Notes under the pieces: model-generated
Databases searched by the model: none
What the model was told of the DNA's origin: nothing
The model's input: the letters and a program-made list of their open reading frames with translations, nothing else
Assembly (NCBI RefSeq): GCF_001531445.1
Contig: NZ_LQYA01000008.1
Coordinates: 1 to 58,696 of the forward strand
Length of the DNA: 58,696 bases
Reading direction: 5' to 3'
Source of the DNA: Sporosarcina koreensis
GTDB taxonomy: Bacteria > Bacillota > Bacilli > Bacillales_A > Planococcaceae
Position numbers and translations under genes: made by a program
Shown here: piece by piece, positions 1-8,239 of the stretch
Layout: the number at the start of each line of letters is the position of its first letter
Numbering within the stretch: position 1 is the first letter of the stretch

Positions 1-1
1 G

Positions 2-211
2 AATGAAAACTTCGCGGGCAATGGCTATTTCAAGGCAGAAGTAATCTCGGAGACCCAAACCGTGATGCACGGGAACCTGGACATCACTGCAAAAGGGGTA
101 ATGGGCCCGATGATCAATGCAATTTTGAAATCATTTGTCCCCAAAACCGCCGAGGACTTAACGAAAGCAATTGCAGAGGAAATCACGAGTATTGAATTGA
201 AAAGAGTGTAA
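2..211 (+). CDS. C-terminal part of an unidentified small protein (possibly SRPBCC/CoxG-like)
   Basis: An open frame enters from the left edge and ends at TAA 209-211, giving the last 69 residues. The visible part has a short beta-like stretch (VMHGNLDITAKG) followed by a long amphipathic helix (from about residue 36 to the end) rich in Lys, Ala and Glu. A strand followed by a long C-terminal helix is the pattern at the end of SRPBCC/CoxG-type lipid- or cofactor-binding folds. That is a guess from shape only; no diagnostic motif is visible and the N-terminus is missing. It is convergent with the amidase gene, with repeat copy 1 between them. The frame is certain, the family is not. Confidence 0.5.
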   Translation, partial: NENFAGNGYFKAEVISETQTVMHGNLDITAKGVMGPMINAILKSFVPKTAEDLTKAIAEEITSIELKRV

Positions 212-240
212 TTCCTATAAGGTGACCGCCTTCCCTAGAA

Positions 241-387
241 GGTGCCAGTGCAAGGTGCATTTATGACAATTCAATATACTGGATAAAAATAAGGCGTGGA
301 ACCGATCAAAGATTGATGCGATCGGTTCCACACTTCTTTTTTATTCAATTGTAGTGTATTGTCTGAATAGTCCCATGCATAGGCACC
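241..387. repeat. Palindromic element copy 1 (147 bp) with a divergent central hairpin
   Basis: It starts GGTGCCAGTGCAAGG and ends GGCACC, and carries the family blocks TTATGACAATTCAATA (left) and CAATTGTAGTGTATTG (right). The centre differs from every other copy: a perfect 12 bp stem with arms GTGGAACCGATC and GATCGGTTCCAC, followed by a T-run (CTTCTTTTTT). It lies between two convergent genes, 7 bp from the minus-strand stop codon at 395, and can serve as a bidirectional intrinsic terminator. Confidence 0.85.
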
Positions 388-394
388 ACAAATT

Positions 395-1627
395 TTAGAG
401 TGTCTTTGCTTGTTGCAGTAGGAAGGCACGTAGTATGTCCGCGCCTTCCATGAGCTGTTCCATAGATGTATACTCGGCCGGATTATGGCTGAGCCCATCC
501 TTTGATGGGACGAAAATCATGCTTGTCGGACAGAGCGACGCCATATTCATCGCATCGTGACCAGCACCGCTTGGCATTTCGAACCATGCCACTCCTCTTT
601 CTTCACAGATTGCTTTTAACTCAGCTACGAGTTTGCTGTCCATCTGAACAGGTTCTTCTTCTGAAATCTTGTCCATCCATATGTTCAGTCCACGTGCTTT
701 CGCCACGTCATTGAGTGCTGTTTCGAGTGCAGCAGCTACTCGCTGGCGTGATTCCCGGCTCGTTCCCCGAATATCGACGTACAGATCCGCAGAGCCCGGT
801 ACGACATTCATCGCACCTGGCTGAATAGAAAAGACACCAACTGTGCCGACCGTGCCGTGCTCGAGCTCCGCGAGTGCCGCCCGCTCGACAGAAAGGGCGA
901 TTTCAGCGCCTCCAAGCAAAGCATCATGACGGTAATCCATCGGCGTCGTGCCGGAATGATCGGCTGTCCCGTCAACATGCACATGAAAGCGGATAGGCGC
1001 TGCAATGGCAGAGACGACACCAATCGCCTTCCCTTGCTTTTCCAGAACTGGGCCCTGTTCAACGTGTAGCTCGACAAACGCTTTGATTTCATCTTGAAAA
1101 CGCATCGCCAAATGGACCTCTTCCAAATCTAGGCCATTTTCTTCGAATGCCTGCATCAGCGTAACGCTGGTTTTGTCAGCGAGCGACCTCGTATACGCGG
1201 GATCCAGACGGCCTGTCATCGCTTTGCTTCCTAAAGTGGAAGCGCCGAAACGAGCTGATTCCTCGCATGCAAAAATGATGACTTCAAGCGGGTGATCCGT
1301 TTCCACGCCTTCATCGGCTAGAGAACGCATCACTTCAAGTGCAACAAGGACACCAGCGGTCCCATCAAACTCACCTGCCGCATAGACGGAGTCGATATGC
1401 GAACCTGTCGCGACAACCGGCAGATCGGGGAATTTCCCTTCCCGGCTCGCAATGACATTTCCCGCGTAATCGGTACGCACTGTCAATCCAGCACATTCAA
1501 ATTGCTCAATCAAAAAATCGCGTGCATTCCGCTCGGTTTCGGTGTAGGCCAGCCGATTGATGCCTTCCCCTTCGTCTGTAAACCTTGCAAGTTCTTCAAA
1601 TGACTGACGCAAACGTTCCAGCTTCAT
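395..1627 (-). CDS. M20-family Zn-dependent hydrolase, N-carbamoyl-L-amino-acid hydrolase / allantoate amidohydrolase type
   Basis: 410 residues, the usual length for the hydantoinase/carbamoylase amidases of peptidase family M20. These cytosolic dimers use two metal ions to hydrolyse N-carbamoyl amino acids or ureido compounds, releasing CO2 and ammonia. Metal and catalytic motifs are in order: GSHIDSV (His77), GEFDGTAGV (Asp88), EESARFG (Glu122/123), ELHVEQGPVLE (His188), DHSGTTPM in the lid domain, and a C-terminal GLSHNPAEYT. The start is Met at 1627: GGAGG at 1636-1640 lies 8 nt upstream, and the in-frame ATG five codons earlier would overlap that site. No hydantoinase or allantoinase neighbour is seen, so the substrate (carbamoyl amino acid, allantoate or ureidoglycine) cannot be fixed from context. 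Family certain, substrate open. Confidence 0.88.
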   Translation of the reverse strand: MKLERLRQSFEELARFTDEGEGINRLAYTETERNARDFLIEQFECAGLTVRTDYAGNVIASREGKFPDLPVVATGSHIDSVYAAGEFDGTAGVLVALEVMRSLADEGVETDHPLEVIIFACEESARFGASTLGSKAMTGRLDPAYTRSLADKTSVTLMQAFEENGLDLEEVHLAMRFQDEIKAFVELHVEQGPVLEKQGKAIGVVSAIAAPIRFHVHVDGTADHSGTTPMDYRHDALLGGAEIALSVERAALAELEHGTVGTVGVFSIQPGAMNVVPGSADLYVDIRGTSRESRQRVAAALETALNDVAKARGLNIWMDKISEEEPVQMDSKLVAELKAICEERGVAWFEMPSGAGHDAMNMASLCPTSMIFVPSKDGLSHNPAEYTSMEQLMEGADILRAFLLQQAKTL

Positions 1628-1692
1628 GGTGGCAACCTCCATTTCATCCTCTTAATTATCACAATTTCACTTAGGCCTGTCTTACAATTCCT

Positions 1693-2922
1693 TCAAGCCT
1701 TTTTTATGAAATAACTTCCTTTTACGTTCTCAAGTCCATCGATAAAATTGAATTGCTCACTCTCCGAAGGCGTATGTGAGCCATATCGAACAGCATTGTA
1801 AATCGATAATATATTTTCGTTATTCTCCCAACCCATGCGCGAAAACCATTCTTTCACAGTCTCCTCATGCGACCGATGCAGTTTATATTTTTGCGCTTCC
1901 TTTTCGAATCGTTCGAATGATTTTCGAACTTCATCCCTGGCGATTGAATAATCATACAACGGTTTTCGTTGCTTCTCTTCAGGTCCCCTTTTACCTTTAA
2001 ATGAAAAAAAGTAAGTTTCCTGTCGATCATTAAATCGTTTGTTTTTATTCAGCACAATCAGAGCGGCAATGAACATTATAAGAACAACTACAACAAATAT
2101 GAGCAACGAGTATTCAAATATGGAGGAGGTGGCCTCGCGTTCTCCAAAATAGAAGAAACGGGGCTCACTTTCTTCAGCGTTGTCTTCGCTGACCTCCTCG
2201 GTACCAATTTTAAAGAATTCCAGTATAGGGTCGATTGCTTTTCCGAATACCATGGATAACCCGCCAAATAGAAAACCCATCGTCTCAGTAATGAGCAACC
2301 TCACAGGCTTGTGGACAGTCAGGACCATGGAAAATACAAAGGCGCCTAGCCCAATGATGATACTAAAAACTTTCCCCGCTTCCCTTACTTTAAAATTGCC
2401 TAACTGCCTACTATTTATCGTAATTGTGACCATACGTATAAAATAAAACAGAAATGATGTTAACAAGTAGAGAATCATTTGTTGCTGCATTAATTCCTCA
2501 GGACGATCATTTACAAAAATCAGTCTTGCCAGGACATACATTGAGATGAAAACGACCGTGTTAGCAACAGTTATAAACGGCCAGCCATGAATTCGGGAAC
2601 CACTGAAATTCGCTTGAATTCTCCAGAGCACATATACGAAAATAAACAGTATATTCATCAAAGGAGCTCCGAATAGAAACAAAGGCACCGTTACCCCTAC
2701 TGCCAGTCCAATACCGCGGCCAAGTGAGTAAGCATGGGAATAGAATATGAAATAGGCCGAAATTCCACATGCAATGGAGATCAGAAGCCAAATATATGGT
2801 ATTGCGGAGCCAGTTTCCCCTAAGAAAAAGATGAAAATATAGGATAGAAGAAACATGTCTGCAACTAGATATTCAGAGAGGTTAAATCGGTTCTGGTCAT
2901 TTTCAAACCTTTCCTGTCCCAT
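1693..2922 (-). CDS. Multi-pass membrane protein with a C-terminal DUF4129-like domain
   Basis: 409 residues. Roughly the first 230 residues form about seven hydrophobic segments. An acidic loop (around EEVSEDNAEESE) and one further strong helix follow, then a soluble basic tail. The tail contains ARDEVRKSFERFEKEAQKYKLHRSHEETVKEWFSRMGW and later SIYNAVRYG, the layout of the DUF4129-type tail usually found beside MoxR ATPases, DUF58 proteins and transglutaminases. None of those partners is present here. It is separated from the MarR gene by repeat copy 2 and from the downstream amidase by 65 bp. Function is unknown; the domain call rests on the tail pattern only. Confidence 0.6.
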   Translation of the reverse strand: MGQERFENDQNRFNLSEYLVADMFLLSYIFIFFLGETGSAIPYIWLLISIACGISAYFIFYSHAYSLGRGIGLAVGVTVPLFLFGAPLMNILFIFVYVLWRIQANFSGSRIHGWPFITVANTVVFISMYVLARLIFVNDRPEELMQQQMILYLLTSFLFYFIRMVTITINSRQLGNFKVREAGKVFSIIIGLGAFVFSMVLTVHKPVRLLITETMGFLFGGLSMVFGKAIDPILEFFKIGTEEVSEDNAEESEPRFFYFGEREATSSIFEYSLLIFVVVVLIMFIAALIVLNKNKRFNDRQETYFFSFKGKRGPEEKQRKPLYDYSIARDEVRKSFERFEKEAQKYKLHRSHEETVKEWFSRMGWENNENILSIYNAVRYGSHTPSESEQFNFIDGLENVKGSYFIKKA

Positions 2923-3000
2923 CCATCTTCGCCCCTTTCACTCTAGCGCCATATCAATTACACCAACATTCAGACAGTAATTGGTATGTACTTTCGAACA

Positions 3001-3146
3001 GGTGCCTGCGCAACAACCAATTATGACTATTCGATGAGAAGTATACTAATACGAAAAGAAGCCACCTGATTGTCGATATAGTTGGCTCCTCTAATTATTT
3101 CATGTAATTGTAGTGTATAATCTGAATTGTGTGCTGCACAGGCACC
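3001..3146. repeat. Palindromic element copy 2 (146 bp)
   Basis: Left end GGTGCCTGCGCAACA, right end GTGTGCTGCACAGGCACC. The left block is TTATGACTATTC, the centre pairs AGAAGCCAcC with GtTGGCTcCT, and the right block is TAATTGTAGTGTAT. It shares sub-family marks with copies 3 and 4 (TATGACTATTC; ATAGTTGGCT). The right end is 26 bp from the stop codon of the marR gene at 3173. Confidence 0.85.
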
Positions 3147-3172
3147 AAAAGATGGCGCAAAAAAGGCAGTTC

Positions 3173-3586
3173 TTACTCATTCAACTTCTGATAAATACGG
3201 AGCATTTGCTGTTGCTCCTCGAATGATAGTTTTTCAAATAGATTTCTTCTCAATACCTGGCCTTCCAGGTTTGCGCGTTGTAAAATTTCTTTCCCCGCTT
3301 CTGTAATACTCAAATAGACGATACGTCTGTCTTCTTCATCAGTCGAGCGCACGGCCAGTTTCTTTTTTACAAGTTTCTCTGATAAATGAGTCACAGTGGG
3401 AGGGGTTAGCCCAAGTACTTTCGCGATATCGGATGGCCGGCTTTTCCCATTGGAAGAGATATGACCAAGCAGGAGTATATGTGATACACCCAAATCTTCA
3501 TTAAAGATCTTATTCCATTGAATGATTAAGTTATTCGTAAACTTGTCCATATTGTGTATGATTTCAAAAATCGTTTCTTCTTTCAT
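3173..3586 (-). CDS. MarR family transcriptional regulator
   Basis: 137 residues, standard MarR length. The winged helix is visible: recognition region RPSDIAKVLGLTPPTVTHLSEKLVKK (about residues 51-76), then the wing RSTDEEDRRIVYLSITEAGKEIL, the diagnostic MarR signature D-x-R-D/R. The ends form the dimerisation helices. Start ATG at 3586 is preceded by TAGGG. It lies directly downstream of the SDR/MFS operon but behind a terminator (3640-3682), so it is probably its own unit with promoter and operator in 3587-3640. Control of the SDR operon or of itself is plausible but not shown. Confidence 0.9.
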   Translation of the reverse strand: MKEETIFEIIHNMDKFTNNLIIQWNKIFNEDLGVSHILLLGHISSNGKSRPSDIAKVLGLTPPTVTHLSEKLVKKKLAVRSTDEEDRRIVYLSITEAGKEILQRANLEGQVLRRNLFEKLSFEEQQQMLRIYQKLNE

Positions 3587-3639
3587 TTTTTTCCCTACTT
3601 TCTAATTACACAATTCAATTTTATCATATACAGCCCATT

Positions 3640-3682
3640 AAATGAAAATGAACCCAAACTCAATTTGATTTGGGTTCATTCA
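3640..3682 (-). terminator. Intrinsic terminator of the SDR/MFS operon
   Basis: A perfect 12 bp stem (AATGAACCCAAA 3647-3658 with TTTGGGTTCATT 3669-3680) and a 10 nt loop. On the minus strand it is followed by TTTTCATTT. It sits 18 bp past the last SDR gene and ahead of marR. Confidence 0.75.
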
Positions 3683-3699
3683 TAAAAACACCTATTCAA

Positions 3700-4434
3700 T
3701 TATTGTGCCGAAAAGCCACCGTCGATGACAATTTCTGCGCCTGTAATATACGAAGAATCATCACTTGCCAAAAATAGTGCTGCATTGGCGATATCAGCAG
3801 GCTTTCCAAGACGTTGCAAAGGCGTTGCGCGAACGAGCTGGTCAAGCAACTCCTTGGATGTGCTCAAGCTTTGTGTCATTGGCGTTTCAATAATTCCAGG
3901 GAATAGCGCGTTTACACGCACGCCAAGACGTCCGAATGTTGTCGCTGCTGCCTTTGAAATCGCGCGGACAGCCCCTTTGGATGCGGAGTAATGGTTAAAC
4001 CCTTGTCCGATTTGTGCTGTATACGATGAAATATTAACGATCGAACCACTCTTTTGTTCAGCCATGATTGGCGCTACATGCTTCATACCTGCAAATGGAC
4101 CGAAGCTGTTGATTGCCATCATTTTTTGCCAATCATCCATGCCGATTTCCGCATACGGTTTTTCAGAGGAAATGCCGGCGTTGTTCACAAGAATATCAAT
4201 GCGGCCGAATTTTTCTTTCACTTCTTTTGCAAATGAAGCCCACTCTTCGTCGGACGCTACATTCAACTTCATGCCATGCACATTTTCCTTTTCACTTGCA
4301 CGTTGTAAAGCTTCTTCATTAATGTCCGCTGCAATCACAATCGCACCTTCCGCTTGGAATAGATCAACCATTCCTTCGCCGATACCAGAAGCTCCACCTG
4401 TTACAATCGCTACTTTTCCGTCCAATTTACCCAT
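3700..4434 (-). CDS. Short-chain dehydrogenase/reductase (classical SDR), last gene of the operon
   Basis: 244 residues, typical classical SDR. NAD(P)-binding motif TGGASGIG (12-19), NNAG (84-87), catalytic Ser136/137, Tyr149 and Lys153 (YSASK), and the C-terminal ITGAEIVIDGG that closes most classical SDRs. An acidic residue after beta-2 (AADINEE, about 36-41) favours NAD over NADP. Start chosen at 4434: AAGGAG lies 9 nt upstream, while the ATG three codons earlier abuts it. It follows the second SDR by 13 bp. The substrate, a secondary alcohol or hydroxy acid, is unknown. Confidence 0.88.
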   Translation of the reverse strand: MGKLDGKVAIVTGGASGIGEGMVDLFQAEGAIVIAADINEEALQRASEKENVHGMKLNVASDEEWASFAKEVKEKFGRIDILVNNAGISSEKPYAEIGMDDWQKMMAINSFGPFAGMKHVAPIMAEQKSGSIVNISSYTAQIGQGFNHYSASKGAVRAISKAAATTFGRLGVRVNALFPGIIETPMTQSLSTSKELLDQLVRATPLQRLGKPADIANAALFLASDDSSYITGAEIVIDGGFSAQ

Positions 4435-4447
4435 ATCGAACATCTCC

Positions 4448-5197
4448 TTATCGTAATTTAATTGAACCGCCGTCAACCATGATTGTTTGTCCTGTAATGT
4501 AATTCGCATCGTCGCTCGCCAAAAATACAGCTGTGCGGCCGATATCGCCTTCCGGATCACCTAAACGGCGCAACGGAATGCGGTTGATCATCGCTTCATA
4601 CATGTCTGGTGCACTTTGTTTCCATGCTTCCACGCCAGGTGTCAACGCAATCGGTGAAATCAGGTTTACATTGATGCCTTCAGGACCCCACTCATTCGCC
4701 GCCACACGTGAAATCGCGCGGATCGCTTCTTTCGCTGCTGCGTAAGATGCTTGTGTCGGCTGGCCATCCAAACCAGCACCCGATGCGAAGTTAATCACTT
4801 TACCTTTTGTCTTCTTCAACTCAGGATACGCAGCTTGCATGAAATGGAATGTCGGGTAAAAGCCTGTCCCAAAAGACAAGTCAATCATTTCCATCGTCGT
4901 TTCAGCGAACATAGCTTGTCGGGACGCGTGCGCATTATTGACAAGTATATCCAACTTGCCGAACTTCGCTACGACTGCTTGTACAATTTCAGTGACATTT
5001 TCAGGTTTCGAAATATCTTTGATGAACAGCATGCTTTCAGTAAGCTCGTTCAATTCTTTTAACGTCTCTTGCCCTTTTTCTTCATTAATATCAACAACCG
5101 CGATATGGGCGCCTTCTTTCGCCATTGCAAGCGCCATTCCTCTTCCAATTCCTGATGCACTTCCTGTAATGATTGCTACTTTTCCTTGTAATCTCAT
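4448..5197 (-). CDS. Short-chain dehydrogenase/reductase (classical SDR) with an NNAH variant motif
   Basis: 249 residues. TGSASGIG (11-18), VVDINEE (NAD-type acidic residue), catalytic Ser139, Tyr152 and Lys156 (SYAAAK), and the closing ITGQTIMVDGG. The structural NNAG motif reads NNAH (87-90), a small departure not shared by its two operon partners, although the catalytic tetrad is intact. Start at 5197 has AAGGAG about 9 nt upstream; an ATG sixteen codons earlier lacks a spaced site. It lies 51 bp after the MFS gene and 13 bp before the last SDR. Three different SDRs plus a carrier in one unit suggest stepwise oxidation of an imported hydroxylated acid. That is inference. Confidence 0.87.
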   Translation of the reverse strand: MRLQGKVAIITGSASGIGRGMALAMAKEGAHIAVVDINEEKGQETLKELNELTESMLFIKDISKPENVTEIVQAVVAKFGKLDILVNNAHASRQAMFAETTMEMIDLSFGTGFYPTFHFMQAAYPELKKTKGKVINFASGAGLDGQPTQASYAAAKEAIRAISRVAANEWGPEGINVNLISPIALTPGVEAWKQSAPDMYEAMINRIPLRRLGDPEGDIGRTAVFLASDDANYITGQTIMVDGGSIKLR

Positions 5198-5248
5198 TGT
5201 AGTCCTCTCCTTATCGTTCATAATGAAAACCATACGTACCTTACATCA

Positions 5249-6511
5249 TTAATCTGTCCAGAAACCTTGTTCAACCAACTTCTTTTTATTGTTAAATGCG
5301 ACGAATACACAACCAATATTGATAACGAGCATAATAATGATTGCATAGAGGACAGACGTATAGCTGCCTGTCGCATCATATACGAAACCATATGCCGGCA
5401 ATGCAATAATTGAAGCGATTGCAAGACCTAGAGAAGCTGTAGAGTAAATTTCACTATACGCTTTCTTACCGAAAATCGTCGAAGCCAATGCGGGCGCAAT
5501 AATTCCAATCGAAGAACTAATCAACCCGAACAGACCAACGGCAAATGTAATAATCGCTGTACTATTATTTGCGAAAAGAAGTAAGCTGATCGCTATGATT
5601 CCGGAAGCCATCGCCAGAATCGCCGTATATTTCGAGCCAAGCTTATCGACAAGGAATCCAAGAATGAGCGACCCTATCAAAATTCCGATCATATACGTTC
5701 CCATGACATTCCCTGCAAACGTAATATCAAATCCTTGATTGACTAGATACGTAGGAATATGCATGGAGAAGCTCGCAATCGATGTGATGAAAAAGAAGAA
5801 CAGCATTAACGCGTAAAGAGCTGTTGATTTCTTAGCTGTCACCATATCAATGCCAGCCTCGCCGACTGTTTGATGCTGACTATCTTGCCCTACCACTTCC
5901 GTTGCGCCGTACGGCAATACGCCGTGTGCTTGAGGAGAACGTTTTATGAGCAACATTGCGATCGGCACGACAATAATAATCGCTGCAATGCCGACAATCA
6001 TATAAGCAGTACGCCAGCCGAGCCCATCAATCAAGCCCGCCGCAACCGGTTGTGCAATCGCACCGATTCCGCCGCCGACCGCGCTAAGCACACCTAATGC
6101 CAATCCATTGCTCTTTTTGAACCATTGGTTAATGATGACGGGTCCTGCAATGACAGTGATGAAGACCCCGCCTACCGCCAAAGGAATCGCTAGTACATAC
6201 CAGCCCCACACGGAGCTCATCAAACCGAATAATGCAAACGCTCCTGCTTGCAACACGATGCCGACCGATAAAATCAAACGGGTATCATATTTCGCCATCA
6301 GCTTTCCGCCAATTGGTAAAAAGAGCATCGTCACGACAGCAGAAACACTAAAGTAAAGCGATAATTTCCCCATCCCGAATCCGAGATCATTTGTCACACT
6401 CGTTAGAAAAAGACCCGAAGTATTATTAATGGCTCCTTTTCCGACCCCCACGATAATGCTGAGCGCAATTAGTATCCACCATGCATAGTGAAGTTTAGAT
6501 TTCTGTTTCAT
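5249..6511 (-). CDS. MFS transporter, oxalate/formate- or monocarboxylate-type
   Basis: 420 residues with 12 predicted membrane segments. The opening HYAWWILIALSIIVGVGKG resembles the start of OFA/MCT-like carriers for small organic acids. The loop between helices 2 and 3 is PIGGKLMAKYDTR, an MFS motif A variant, with a repeat-like GFLVDKLGSKY in the second half. Start at 6511 has AAAGGA 9 nt upstream; upstream TTG starts lack a spaced site. It lies between SDR genes in the same operon (35 bp and 51 bp gaps). It likely imports the substrate those dehydrogenases act on; family clear, substrate not. Confidence 0.85.
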   Translation of the reverse strand: MKQKSKLHYAWWILIALSIIVGVGKGAINNTSGLFLTSVTNDLGFGMGKLSLYFSVSAVVTMLFLPIGGKLMAKYDTRLILSVGIVLQAGAFALFGLMSSVWGWYVLAIPLAVGGVFITVIAGPVIINQWFKKSNGLALGVLSAVGGGIGAIAQPVAAGLIDGLGWRTAYMIVGIAAIIIVVPIAMLLIKRSPQAHGVLPYGATEVVGQDSQHQTVGEAGIDMVTAKKSTALYALMLFFFFITSIASFSMHIPTYLVNQGFDITFAGNVMGTYMIGILIGSLILGFLVDKLGSKYTAILAMASGIIAISLLLFANNSTAIITFAVGLFGLISSSIGIIAPALASTIFGKKAYSEIYSTASLGLAIASIIALPAYGFVYDATGSYTSVLYAIIIMLVINIGCVFVAFNNKKKLVEQGFWTD

Positions 6512-6546
6512 TTTTGTTTTTCCTTTCTCAACCAGCAAATATATAG

Positions 6547-7341
6547 TTAGTTAAACATTTCTTTGAAGTCCGGAGCCGTCGGGTTCCCGAGATAATGGCC
6601 ACCTTCAACTTGGATCGTCTGCCCGGTGATGAACTTGGATTCATCAGACGCTAAGAAGAGGACAGTATTTCCGATATCATCCGCTTCTCCGTGATAAGGC
6701 AATGCGTTATACTTCGCGAACACGTCCAATAATTCCTGAGACATATTGTTTTTTGCTGCCGGTGTCAAAATCAAACCAGGAGCTACTGCATTACAACGGA
6801 TATTATGTTTTCCGTATTGTGTCGCTGTATATTTTGTTAAATTGATGACGCCAGCTTTTGAGGCACCGTACGCAACGCGAATTGCATCACTGAAAAACCC
6901 TGCCATCGAAGCGGTATTAATAATCGAGCCGCCGCCATTTTCAATCATGTGTGGAATCGCATATTTGGATCCTAAAAGGACACTTTTCAAATTGACATTG
7001 ATAAGTCGATCCCATTCATCCAAATCGATATTGACAATGTCCAAGTCTTTACGGATATTCGTCAAGCCGACATTATTGAAAAGGATATCGATTTTTCCAT
7101 AGTGACTAACTGTATGCTCAACTGCATGCTTGATCGATTCTCCATCGCCAGCATCTAAGAAAATACCGATTGCTTCCCCGCCTTGTGCACGAATCTCTTC
7201 AGCCGCATTGCGAGCGCCCTCCTCATTGAAATCTGCCAAAACGACTTTTGCGCCTTCTTTTGCCAATAGTTGCGCAGAAGATAAACCGATCCCTGAGGCG
7301 GCACCTGTTACCAACGCGATCCTATTTTCTACTCTGCCCAT
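6547..7341 (-). CDS. Short-chain dehydrogenase/reductase (classical SDR), first gene of the operon
   Basis: 264 residues. TGAASGIG (12-19), LADFNEE, FNNVG (88-92, a variant of NNAG), catalytic Ser145, Tyr158 and Lys162, closing ITGQTIQVEGG, then a longer tail (HYLGNPTAPDFKEMFN) than the other two SDRs here. Start at 7341 sits 9 nt after AAGGA; the ATG three codons upstream touches the site. It is the promoter-proximal gene of SDR-MFS-SDR-SDR, with an AT-rich leader to its right. A glucose-1-dehydrogenase/BDH-like fold is certain; the substrate is not. Confidence 0.88.
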   Translation of the reverse strand: MGRVENRIALVTGAASGIGLSSAQLLAKEGAKVVLADFNEEGARNAAEEIRAQGGEAIGIFLDAGDGESIKHAVEHTVSHYGKIDILFNNVGLTNIRKDLDIVNIDLDEWDRLINVNLKSVLLGSKYAIPHMIENGGGSIINTASMAGFFSDAIRVAYGASKAGVINLTKYTATQYGKHNIRCNAVAPGLILTPAAKNNMSQELLDVFAKYNALPYHGEADDIGNTVLFLASDESKFITGQTIQVEGGHYLGNPTAPDFKEMFN

Positions 7342-7667
7342 CTTTGTCATTCCTTCCTGCTTGTAATATGAAGCAATTGAACAGAAGAAAACTCATCTTT
7401 ATTTATGGTGGTTGAAATCGCAAAATCTACACATCGAGATGAACGACTCACTCACTATTAATTTATGGTGTTTAATAATTAGATGACTAATCATTGTTCA
7501 ACTAAAGATTAATCAACTATCAGAGAAAAAGCAACTAAAAAAGACTATTTTGTGACAGATTTATTTTTTCCGAAGCAAAAAACGCACCTTTTCTATTGAC
7601 AAATCACCCTCTCTTACATAGAACACACCTACACCTGAACAACGTGTCTTATAACAAGTTCAAGGCA
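7342..7667. other. Promoter/leader region of the SDR-MFS operon
   Basis: 326 bp without a gene. 7480-7526 holds overlapping AT-rich dyads (ATGACTAATCAT at 7482-7493, then AGATTAATCAAC), a plausible regulator site upstream of the operon. A TTGACA at 7598 points rightward, where no gene follows for over 100 bp and then only element copy 3. Nothing else is recognised. Confidence 0.4.
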
Positions 7668-7813
7668 GGTGCCTGTGCGTCAACCATTTATGACTATTCG
7701 GTAAAATGTATAGTAATACAAAAAGAAGCCACCTAATCGTTGACATAGTTGGCTTCTCCAAATATTTTATGCAATTGTAGTGTATTCACTGAATAGTGTG
7801 CTGCACAGGCACC
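7668..7813. repeat. Palindromic element copy 3 (146 bp), abutting the uspA-like stop codon
   Basis: Left end GGTGCCTGTGCGTCAACC, right end GTGTGCTGCACAGGCACC. The centre pairs AGAAGCCAcCT with AGtTGGCTTCT. The last base (7813) touches the stop codon of the universal stress gene (TTA 7814-7816 on the plus strand), so the element begins exactly where translation ends. Confidence 0.9.
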
Positions 7814-8227
7814 TTATTTCACAACCGTTACCGGGCAATTTACATGCTTCATTACTTTATGGCTGACACTGCCGAGTATCATTTCCTGAAATGTATTTAA
7901 GCCTCGGCTGCCGATGACGAGTTGATCGATCGCTTCTGCGTTCACATATTTAATGATTTCCTGGCTTGGGTCTCCTTTTAACATCGTCATTTTCGCTTGC
8001 ACGCCGGCATTATGGGCTAGTTCCAAAACAGGATCGACTTTTTGCTTTCGTTTCAGCTGAAGACTTTCTTCGCTTTGCGATAAGAGCCGTTCGTCTTTCG
8101 CTTTATTAAAATCCGCTACATAGATGAATTCCAATTGCGCTTCCGGGAAGTGTTGGGCGAGCGTAATGGCGTGTTTCGCAGCGCGCAGCGCATTTGTCGA
8201 TCCGTCGATAGCTACAGCAATTTTCAT
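7814..8227 (-). CDS. Universal stress protein, UspA family
   Basis: 137 residues, single Usp domain. It starts MKIAVAIDGSTNA and carries the ATP-binding signature G-2x-G-9x-G-S in GSRGLNTFQEMILGS (about residues 106-120), then PVTVVK at the C-terminus. ATP-binding Usp proteins form cytosolic dimers linked to stress and energy status. It starts 12 bp downstream of the SulP gene, so the two are almost certainly one operon. SulP/Usp pairings are common in bacteria and suggest the Usp protein regulates or accompanies the anion carrier. Element copy 3 abuts its stop codon and supplies a terminator hairpin. Confidence 0.92.
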   Translation of the reverse strand: MKIAVAIDGSTNALRAAKHAITLAQHFPEAQLEFIYVADFNKAKDERLLSQSEESLQLKRKQKVDPVLELAHNAGVQAKMTMLKGDPSQEIIKYVNAEAIDQLVIGSRGLNTFQEMILGSVSHKVMKHVNCPVTVVK

Positions 8228-8239
8228 GTCAATCCTCCC

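Noticed and set aside
7598..7626. TTGACA-17-TACATA rightward promoter
   Set aside because: No gene or RNA on the plus strand downstream; element copy 3 follows.
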